From Lucinisca nassula (taxonomy: Eukaryota; Mollusca; Bivalvia; Lucinida; Lucinidae), in NCBI GenBank assembly GCA_963580285.1, contig OY757010.1, forward strand, positions 209,406,138-209,470,137: 64,000 bases of DNA, read 5' to 3'. The position numbers were made by a program, and so were the translations under genes. The notes beneath the pieces are model-generated. The model did no database searches and had not been told where the DNA came from. It saw only the letters and a program-made list of their open reading frames with translations. Shown here one piece after another: positions 56,787 to 64,000 of the stretch. The first letter of the stretch is position 1; every line of letters starts with the position of its first letter.

Positions 56787-56950
56787 TTAACCCATTTTGA
56801 ACCAAATGAATCGTCCACCTTACTTATAGCACAAGTTCATTTCAAAATTCAGGTGTGTCAGGTTCTGATTTCTTCAAAATTAATTTGGAAAAAGGCTGAA
56901 TTTATTGCAAACAATGTAGGCCCTTACCAGATGCCCTGCAAAAAGGTTAA
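56787..56950 (-). mobile_element. MITE P2, deleted at one side
   Basis: TTAACCCATTTTGAACCAA start; ends GATGCCCTGCAAAAAGGTTAA, so the right portion has collapsed onto the hairpin. Confidence 0.75.
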
Positions 56951-57254
56951 ATAAGCCTGCACACTCAGACTGAATACACTCTTCCCTGACTCTTTGCAGA
57001 AGTCCTGGGTCAAGTAGGAAAAAATAATAAATAGGAGTGTCCGCTTTATTTTATTATTGTAAGTTTTTTTTTTTTTTTTAAATCCATGTACTTTAACTCT
57101 TTCAGTGCCAAATTGATTTCTAAACATAACTCCCAACACCAAATTTATTTTTAGTCCCTAGTATTTTCTACAAGTTGACGGTCAAAACATTTTTTTAAGT
57201 AAAAGCTTGCTTTTGCCGAAATGATTTGCAACATACTTGAGCTAGCTATTTCCC

Positions 57255-57404
57255 TTAACCCATTGTATACTAGTGGACTCTTCCATTGCTATATGTTGGC
57301 CAAGTCCAATTGTCATATAAGGGTGGCATTCTGCGGCATCTGATCTGGGCCTGCACTGTTTGCCAAGGTACCCCTTTAGGGGTTTTCCACATGCAATGGG
57401 TTAA
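57255..57404 (+). mobile_element. MITE P3, internally deleted (150 bp)
   Basis: Both ends and TTAA intact. AAGGGTGGCATTCTGCGGC joins the left arm directly to the second half of core A. Confidence 0.84.
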
Positions 57405-57501
57405 TTGGTTGGTCTAAAAGGTGAAATCACATCAGTACTCCATGTCCCAAAAATGTGATTACGGCATTCTGCTAGGCAGTGGGACCAGCACAGACTGTAA
57501 A

Positions 57502-57979
57502 CAGGGCCAAGTTGAGTAATGCATTGTCAGCTTAACCTGTATACTGTGGTTCATCACAAAACCTATCTTTGCAACCGGTAAAGATCCAGATCAGATTGCT
57601 TCTTCATCTGAAGAAGCCATCAAAAGGCTTCTTCAATGCCTTCTAAAGAACCCATTAGATGGCTTCTGGAGTAGCCACTTGATCAGGATCTACACTGTTT
57701 TGTCATTCAGTTAGTGAATTTGAATGAAAACAATACATCATGTAATCTGACTGGGTGTGCCTAATTCAAATAATCAGCAGGATAAGGGTGAACGAGCTCA
57801 TTAGCGTTCAAACTGATTACCATTTGAGCAAGTACAAGATCTTATACTCTGGTATTTTTGCTGGAAAAATGTGTTTGCAAGAGCTACTCACATTTTTCAG
57901 CAAAAATATTAGTATATTTGCCAAATTAAATGATCCAAGCTTTAATATCAACTAATGTTTGTTTTGAACAAGTGGACCA
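57502..57979. mobile_element. MITE D split by P1
   Basis: CAGGGCCAAGTTGAGTAATG start, GTCAGC[TTAA]..CGAGCTCATTAGCG around the insertion, TTTTTGCTGGAAAAATG, and TTTTGAACAAGTGGACCAA end. Confidence 0.8.
57532..57792 (+). mobile_element. MITE P1 copy 19, inside D, expanded hairpin
   Basis: TTAA at the left, TGAA at the right, at the TTAA of D's TTAGCTTAACCAGC motif. The core is enlarged by repeats of CTTCTTCATCTGAAGAAGCC and GGCTTCTTCAATGCC. Confidence 0.82.
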
Positions 57980-58173
57980 AGATTGCACATCCATGCAGCC
58001 ATATTATTTTCCTTGATACCAAGGAGTATGCTAATCAGACTCAGATATCAGAATATTGTTGAGTCCTCAACCCTGCTTTATGATCTTATTCCATACCCTA
58101 AATGGCTTTACTCTGTACAATGCTGTAATAACTCACTGCTAAGTTTAGATTCCAACATATGTGGGTCATCAAT

Positions 58174-58386
58174 TCAACCCTTCTCTTGCTGAATATTCAT
58201 TTTAGCCACACCCATTTCTGACTTTGAACCAATCAGATTACTTGATGTAATTTATTCCTACAAATTCATAAATTGGATGTCAAACAGTGTAGATCCTGAT
58301 CAGATGGCTTCTTCAGAAGCCATCTGTTCTGGATCTACACTGTTTGCAAAGACAGAGGCTGTTGTGAACAGCAAGATAAGGGTTAA
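58174..58386 (-). mobile_element. MITE P1 copy 20
   Basis: Left end mutated to TCAA, right TTAA. The stem carries the mismatch CATCTGTTCTGG. Confidence 0.86.
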
Positions 58387-58917
58387 TACTCCTATTTTGT
58401 AGGAATGAGGGCTATTGCTGAATTTTCTTAAACTCCAAAGTTGAAGCCCCACAGCAGTTTTTCTGCCGACCGTCGTTCCTTTGCAGTTTATTTTTTTATG
58501 TTATATTGGCACAGTGTGTTGATGCTTGTTCTATTTGGAGTTTAACACCCCAGTCAATACTATTTAGGTCATGTGTGTTGGTGCACATGATGTTTCTTTT
58601 GTGTGAGTGACTCCTTGTCACTAGGTCTTTCTCATCTTTCAGTGGCATCAGATGGTGATGTTCTGGGACTGTGGCTATTTCCTCAGTAACATTTTCTTTC
58701 TATGTTTCATAGTCTACCAACTTACACCTTTTAATGTGCTCAGGCTTAAATTTTAAAAATTTCTTTATAAAGAAATCTGGAAAATATAAGTCAATACAAT
58801 CATACCAGTTTCTATCATCAGATAATTCTAATGAGTTACAGAGCATTCATAACATGTTTTTTATGAGAAGCTGAGGTGAGGTTGATTGAGTGTAAAAATT
58901 CTTTTAGCAACCATATT

Positions 58918-59099
58918 TACCACATGTATTCTGACAGACAGGCCTTAGCAACAGTGCAAACCCAGATGAGAAGCATATCATCAGGGGCTACACCGTTTGC
59001 CACTCAATATAATATCAAGTACTAAATTGTACTTGTTCAAATTTTAGAACAAATATGGTTAGGAGTTGAAGTGTCCAAATATTTAGGGTAAATACAGTA
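58918..59099. mobile_element. MITE Q copy
   Basis: TACCACATGTATTCTGACAG to GTGTCCAAATATTTAGGGTA and AATACAGTA, TA at both sides; hairpin arms GATGAGAAGC / GCATATCATC are worn. Confidence 0.72.
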
Positions 59100-59185
59100 G
59101 AAGACAAGAAAATGGTCTTCAGAATCCACACAGAGTAGTCTGTCTGTCTGTCTGTAGAGTTAGACTGAAGCTATTGCTACCTTCC

Positions 59186-59398
59186 TTAACCTTTAGCCTG
59201 CTGTAGGCGACAAGCCCTATCTTTGCAAACAGTGAAGATCCAGATCAGATGGCTTCTGAAGAAGCCATCTGATCAGGATCTACAATGTTTGACATTCAGT
59301 TTATGAATTTGTTAAAATAAATTGTACCAAGTTATCTGATTGGTTCAAAGTCAGAAATGGGTGTGGCTTAATTGAATAGTCAGCAGGTTAAAGGTTAA
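59186..59398 (+). mobile_element. MITE P1 copy 21
   Basis: TTAA both ends; TTAACCTTTAGCCTGCTGTAGG subtype, the same as copy 8. Confidence 0.88.
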
Positions 59399-59548
59399 GG
59401 AATGGCCGCTGTACAATGAAGCTTCATGCAAACAGTCAAGGCTCTTAATCAGACTGCACAGATTAGCAAGCTGATCTGAACCTTTGCTGGCTGTCCATGT
59501 TCTTGTGGTGACCCTCCTGTTTTTATTAATCAAGAAAAAAATCCTCAT

Positions 59549-59771
59549 TTCACCACAACCTCCTTATAACACTGTTGGTTATAACACAGTTTTGAATACA
59601 ACACGGTTTCAAGATGGATCCAAAAAATGTATAGATTATATAAAAAAATTACCATATATCTTCGTTTTTCTATAAAATCAATACTTTTTATTTGGATATA
59701 ACAAGGTTGTTTAACTTACATGGTTTCTGCTTTGGACCCCAATAGAAGTGTTATAAAGAGGTTGTGGTGTA
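59549..59771. mobile_element. MITE F, first copy of a duplicated pair
   Basis: TCACCACAACCTCCTTATAA to TTATAAAGAGGTTGTGGTGTA; the left TA has mutated. The 50 bp that follow (ATTTGTAGCTCTGCTTCGA..) are also present after the next copy. Confidence 0.84.
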
Positions 59772-59819
59772 TTTGTAGCTCTGCTTCGAAACATGAATAT
59801 GAAGTGTTCAATGTCTAGG

Positions 59820-60041
59820 TACACCACAACTTCATTATAACACAGTTCATTATAACACTGTTTGGATATAACACGGTTTCAAGATGGATCTCAAAAATGT
59901 ATATATTATATAGAAAAATGACCATAAATGGTCATTTTTCTATATAATCTATAATTTTTATTTGGATATAACACGGTTGTTTAACTTACATGGTTTCTGC
60001 TTTGGACCCCAATAGTAGTGCTATAAAGAGGTTGTAGTGTA
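59820..60041. mobile_element. MITE F, second copy, 80 bp from the CPEB exon
   Basis: TACACCACAACTTCATTATAA to TATAAAGAGGTTGTAGTGTA with TA on both sides. It contains ACCATAAATGGTCATTTTTC. It differs from the first copy by ~15%. Confidence 0.86.
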
Positions 60042-60120
60042 TTTGTAGCTCTGCTTCGATATATGAAGTGTTCAATGCCTTGGTACATGTATCTGATGAC
60101 AACAATTTTGTACAACCTAC

Positions 60121-60302
60121 CCTCTTATCAATCTCTCCATGCTGTAACTGGACAAATCTCGCACTAATGGCTGCAATGTAACTCTGTTGGTTGGAGAAGG
60201 CTACACGGCCAGCCCCTTTAGGGTACTTGAGTTCTGGGTCCGTATCAATACCAGCATAACAAACACCACCATACAGTCTGTCCATGATCATAGCCAACTC
60301 CA
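60121..60302 (-). CDS. CPEB: CPEB penultimate exon: most of RRM2
   Basis: Encodes 61 residues of the second RNA-recognition motif, from VELAMIMDRLYGGVCYAG through DTDPELKYPKGAGRVAFSN (the RNP1-like strand is GRVAFSN) to ARFVQLQHGEIDKR. RRM2 cooperates with RRM1 in binding U-rich 3' UTR elements. The acceptor is GTCTTTACAG|TG at 60303 and the donor AGAGG|GTAGGT at 60120. The exon is 182 nt: the first two bases complete a Val codon begun in the missing upstream exon, and the last codon is whole, so it splices in frame to VEVKPYV at 54100. Sequence identity to known CPEB2-4 proteins is very high over this stretch (recognised from family knowledge, not aligned here). The preceding exon, which should encode a KTIFVGGVPRPL-type segment, is not found up to 64000. 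Confidence 0.95.
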
Positions 60303-60406
60303 CTGTAAAGACAAGGAACAATTAGTCTCATATATGTCAATGAGACTGGCCTTGGCTTAACTGATCCTTCAGACTAACTGTAATTTCCAACAGGCATGCA
60401 ATTGTA

Positions 60407-60624
60407 CCTAGTCAACTCTTCCACTGTAATATATGTTAGACAAGTCTATTAGTGTCTTTTCTATGTTTTTTTTATTATTATTTATTTATTTATTTTTGCT
60501 TTTATTCTCTTTTTGATGGAAGATCCTGTAAGCAAAGAGTGTAGACCCTGATCAGATGCTGCATTATGCTACGTCTGATCTGGGTATGCACTGTTTGCCT
60601 ATGTCCCTGATAAGAATGGGATAA
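60407..60624 (+). mobile_element. MITE P3, ends worn
   Basis: GTCAACTCTTCCACTGTAAT, GTAAGCAAAGAGTGTAGACC, hairpin GATCAGATGCTGC..CTACGTCTGATC, TATGCACTGTTTGCC. Both TTAA are lost. Confidence 0.75.
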
Positions 60625-60730
60625 TGGAATGAATACATCACAGTGGCTGGACATATTTTCTGCCATTTTTATGTTAGAAAGAACTTTGATGGCATTAAAT
60701 CCTTCAGACTGAGTTGTTTTGTTTTGTTCT

Positions 60731-60960
60731 TTAACCCCCCACCAAGCTGAACCCTGATGTATCTTTTTTTTTCAAATAGTATAGATCCTGATCAGCTGAC
60801 TTCTCAGGAGCCGGCTGATCAGGATCTATAGAGTTTTCTATTCTCTTTCTGAATCTATGGACAATTTTGAAATCATGGTGATGGAAATGGAGAATGGAAA
60901 ACAGTAAAGATCCTTCTGAGAAGCCAGCTGATCTGGGTCTGTAGTGTTTCAAAAAGGATA
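60731..60960. mobile_element. element with two core A-like hairpins
   Basis: GTATAGATCCTGATCAGCTG / GCCGGCTGATCAGGATCTATA is a strong stem. A second half (AACAGTAAAGATCC..CTGATCTGGGTCTGTAG) follows. No terminal repeats were identified. Confidence 0.6.
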
Positions 60961-61157
60961 TAACTGTGCTAACAAGTGCATCTAAACAAAACCTCTATCA
61001 CTTGAGAACTTTCTGATGTTGATGTTATACACCAGTGTAAACAAAAATAAAACATAATTAACACAAAACACATTTTAGACAGGAGATCCCCAAAATGGCA
61101 CAATGGAGAACAGTATAGACCCAGATTAAATGCTGCAGATTGTGGAGCTTAATCTGG

Positions 61158-61345
61158 AATTCTGCTATTAAGACCAGCTGAAATTAAGACACTCCTCATT
61201 TAAAGTTATATTAAATAGTTTCAGTTATTCTTTCCTTCTTTTCTCCACACCAAGTGTCCTCTTGAGAGGGAGCACATTTGGGACTGTTCAAAAGTGGTCT
61301 TAAGACCACTTTTGAACAGTCCCAAAGGTTGTCTGAATCTCTCTA
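61158..61345. mobile_element. MITE G copy
   Basis: GAATTCTGCTATTAAGACC at the left; the palindrome GACTGTTCAAAAGTGGTCTT / AAGACCACTTTTGAACAGTC at 61283-61322 is perfect. A core A remnant precedes it (61110-61155). Confidence 0.8.
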
Positions 61346-61622
61346 TATAAAGCTAAAGATTCTATCAGAGCAGAATGGGATACTGCAGCACGTTCTCATG
61401 CCTATTGCATCAATTATATATAACAGAACAGTGCATGAACCCAGTCAATCATCCAATTCATCAATATTGGCCCTAGACATCATCTTATTACAGTTGCAAC
61501 CAGTCTGCCCTTAGGAAAAATAACAAAAGTAACAAAACATGTGACTTCCATCCAATTATAAAGCTCCAGGTAAGGAATAATTTAGACATTTAAGGAATAT
61601 TTTTATTTCTCCAGCAAAAACA

Positions 61623-61815
61623 TTAACCCTTATCTTGCTGTTCACGACAACCCCTATCTTTGGAAACAGTGTAGATCCAGATCATCTGATCAGGATCTAC
61701 ACTGTTTGACATTCAGTTTATGGATTTGTAAGAATAAATTACATCAAGTAATCTGATTGGTTCAGAGTCAGAAATGGGTGTGGCTAAATTGAATATTCAG
61801 CAAGAGAAGAGTTAA
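61623..61815 (+). mobile_element. MITE P1 copy 22, hairpin tip missing
   Basis: TTAA both ends. The core is only GTAGATCCAGATCATCTGATCAGGATCTAC, 20 bp shorter than in other copies. Confidence 0.87.
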
Positions 61816-62035
61816 AAGTGGGCAATAAAGAGAATGGTTCTAACAAGTACCCATAGTAGGTGTCTCTCAAGAAAAAAGTTCCCTGTGTATGTTTATTATA
61901 TTTGTTATTCTCGCTTATTATTCTCGCTTATGAAGTTTTGTCTTTTTTAAGGTTATCTGTCCTTACACTAACAGTTTGTTGAATGGAAATATTTGTCTCC
62001 CTTTGCACTAAACCTACAATCTATATCTTCTCCCT

Positions 62036-62270
62036 TTAACTCTTTTTGTACCAAATGGAATCTTCCTCGGACCTCCTTATAAATAGCATGAGTTCATTTC
62101 AACATTTAGGGGTGTCAGGTTGTGTTTTCATCAAAATGATTTGGAAAATGACTGAACTTTTAGCAAACAGTGGAGGCCCTGATCAGATGCCGCGTTCTGC
62201 GGCTTCTGATCTGGGCCTATACTGTTTGCCAGGGTACCTGATTTGTGGTTTCCTGTACAAAATGGGTTAA
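62036..62270 (-). mobile_element. MITE P2 copy
   Basis: TTAACTCTTTTTGTACC to TGTACAAAATGGGTTAA; hairpin GATCAGATGCCGCG..GCGGCTTCTGATC. Confidence 0.86.
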
Positions 62271-62397
62271 TCACAGAAAATGCAGAAATGCCTGAGAAAA
62301 GGCTGCTAACCAATCAAGACTTTTTCAGGGATCATTTTCAAGTATTTCTGATAATGTCAAGCCCATACTTTCTCTGGAAAATAACTTCATCACAAAA

Positions 62398-62681
62398 ACA
62401 CACCTATATAATTCTGACCTTCTTGAACCCCACTTTTACAGGGGTAAACCTTATTTTATCTTATTTTTGCTCTAAAATATAGGTAGATATAAAATCTGAT
62501 ATTTTGAAATATAGATTGTGGGTACTCATTAGAACTGCCTTGATGAAGGGGTTCTGATGTGTACCTACAATCTATATTTTGAGCAGAAATAAGAAAAATA
62601 TCACAGTTATTCATCTTAAAATTTTTGTTTTTTTTCGGCAACATAATTAACACTGTATTTGTAAAGGTATGCTTTCTAAAG
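62398..62681. mobile_element. MITE M, old copy
   Basis: CATCACAAAAACACACC start; core B GTACTCATTAGAACTGCC / AGGGGTTCTGATGTGTACC. AAAATATAGGTAGATATAAAA is a small extra insertion before the hairpin. The right end has decayed. Confidence 0.75.
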
Positions 62682-63750
62682 TTGAAAAAAGTTGTCATCT
62701 GCTCTGAAACATTTTGTAGTGCTTTAAGGGTTAACCTTTTATCAGATACTTCTATTAGCTGGATCTCTACAAATATATCAGATAAATGCTAGGAATGTAT
62801 ATTTTCATTCTTGAAAGTAAATCTGCCATTATCTGGCAAGAATTCAGTAGTTAATTCCCACCACATGGGCCTACCTGGTGTCTGTAATTTGGCTGCACAT
62901 TAATTTATCTACTTATCTATTTTTTATCAATATCTGAATGCAGTGATCTAGACAAAACACCCTGAAGTGAATGGATACACATTCACCATCAGCAACTCTT
63001 ATTAACCAATATATGGCTATTGGGACATTGGCAGTGCAGACCCAGATCAGATGCCACAGGATACTGCATCTTACTGTTTGCTTATAAAACATTCAATTTT
63101 GTAAAATTTGCCACAAACAAAATCAAACTCGATCTCCTATAATTGGAAAAGGACCAATCCAAACTTATTAGGAGGATTCCATTGTCATATATGGGTTAAA
63201 AATATTTTTGACTCACTCCTTAGTGAGGGTCTTTTCTCATTGGGAAGAATTTGTTGCTTGGACTTCTTTATTCAGAAGTCTAAGAATTCAATTGAAGGAT
63301 ATGTCACACCTGTGGGGTGTGGGGAGGGGTGTGTGTGTGCAAATCTGACTTGAACAATTAGGTTGATACTGAGGATGAATAAATGAAGTGATGGATGGAA
63401 ACCCGGATCCCAATATCATGCTTTTAGCAGGTACCATCACAATATCACAGAAGATGAGGCTATTATGGGTGTTATCTATGTCTGGGGAAGTATCACTAAT
63501 TTTCATCTGCAAATATAAAACAACAAAACTTTCAACAAGCCATGGACAATAGTATTATCTCAAATGACTATCTTTTCCTGATAAATCCTGATAAATCATG
63601 TTTGGAAAAGGCTCTGATCATTTAATGTGGCTGCAGAGAAGCTCAAGTCTTTTGACCAGGTATGGTATTCTGTCTAAAAAGAGCCCATCAGGGAAATACA
63701 TTCTTACAGTATTATAAAATATAATACTTTCTAATGAAATGTTGCAACAA
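62682..63750. other. no gene; one core A remnant
   Basis: GGCAGTGCAGACCCAGATC..TGTTTGC at about 63028-63082 is a core A remnant. CTTGGACTTCTTTATTCAGAAGTCTAAG near 63256 is a small hairpin. Presumably CPEB intron. Confidence 0.45.
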
Positions 63751-63899
63751 CTAGAGCTGTCAGTGAAACTGACTAGGGCCCCGGCAGCGCTATCAGAGGA
63801 GTAGGAAAATTTGTGGATGGACAGAGGGACAGACAGACAGACAGACGGACGGACAGAGTGATTACTATAGGGCACCCACACTTTCAGTGCGGGGCCCTA
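63751..63899 (-). repeat. terminal part of the 13710-type composite repeat
   Basis: ACTAGAGCTGTCAGTGAAAC and GTGCGGGGCCCTAAT are the inverted ends seen at 14250 and 13711. GACAGACAGACAGACGGACG is the complement of the CTGTCCGTCC block. Confidence 0.78.
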
Positions 63900-64000
63900 A
63901 TTATCCTATTTCAAGAGCTCATCACACATAATAATCATTTTTGTGGAATCTATTGATCGATTAATCAATTATATGATTTATCGTGCCAGCCTCATTAGTA

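Larger units (their letters stand above)
54101..60120 (-). other. CPEB last coding-region intron, 6.0 kb
   Basis: Bounded by donor GG|GTAGGT (60120) and acceptor TTTATGACAG (54101) on the minus strand. It is phase 0. It holds at least twelve MITE copies listed separately. Between them (for example 55480-55980, 56270-56780, 56960-57250) I see no exon. A 94-residue minus-strand frame at 55743-56027 has no recognisable domain. Confidence 0.9.

Overview
The window is animal nuclear DNA. It has sparse spliced coding exons, a decayed mariner, tRNA-derived SINEs with target-site duplications, and a very high density of short palindromic non-autonomous DNA transposons (MITEs). The repeat style and the CPEB exons suggest a bivalve mollusc, probably heterodont; that is inference, and the species cannot be read from the sequence.

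The only host gene I can support is the 3' end of a CPEB2-4/Orb2-like cytoplasmic polyadenylation element-binding protein on the minus strand. Its penultimate exon is at 60121-60302 (RRM2) and its last coding exon at 53873-54100 (end of RRM2 region plus ZZ zinc domain, stop TAG). They are separated by a 6.0-kb intron full of repeats. Upstream exons should lie beyond 64000. Two hairpin MITEs begin 22 nt after the stop codon.

The most striking non-coding object is at 18790-19918: three nearly identical 380-bp units in tandem, each carrying a complete type I hammerhead ribozyme on the minus strand. This is the layout of an animal retrozyme, a small retroelement that spreads through self-cleaved circular RNA.

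Repeat families are named here for convenience. TTAA-flanked, piggyBac-like: P1 (ends CCCTTATC, 22 copies, 11 in each orientation), P2 (CCCATTTNGTAC), P3 (CCCATTGTATAC), P4, and K (GGGGAATGGGAAC). TA-flanked, Tc1/mariner-like: E (CAGTMGAACTTC), F (CACCACAACCTC), G (CAGTGAAATTCC), Q (CCGTATTTACC), J. Others: M (CATCACGAAAACACGCC), B2 (M-like hairpin, other flanks), D (GGGGCCAGTTGTTCAAA), H (CATATGGGCCCCGTCAAG), R (GAGCCAGCACACGAC). Two hairpin modules recur inside different families. Core A (roughly AACAGTGTAGATC..GATCTACACTGTT) is found in P1, P2, P3, P4 and Q. Core B (roughly GTACTCGTTAGAACCGCC and its inverse) is found in M, B2 and E. SINEs: SINE-A (tRNA head, CAAA tail), SINE-B (tRNA head, poly-A tail), SINE-C (tRNA-like head, ACTC tail), SINE-D (no clear tRNA head, 3' end shared with SINE-A).

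Layout: 1-4100 tandem and composite repeats; 4.3-6.2 kb MITEs; 6.26-7.57 kb mariner; 7.7-10.4 kb densely nested MITEs and SINEs; 10.9-18.2 kb foldbacks, tandem repeats and SINE-D duplications; 18.3-19.9 kb retrozyme; 20-53 kb repeats with intervals of featureless AT-rich DNA; 53.3-60.3 kb CPEB 3' end; 60.3-64 kb upstream CPEB intron (inferred).
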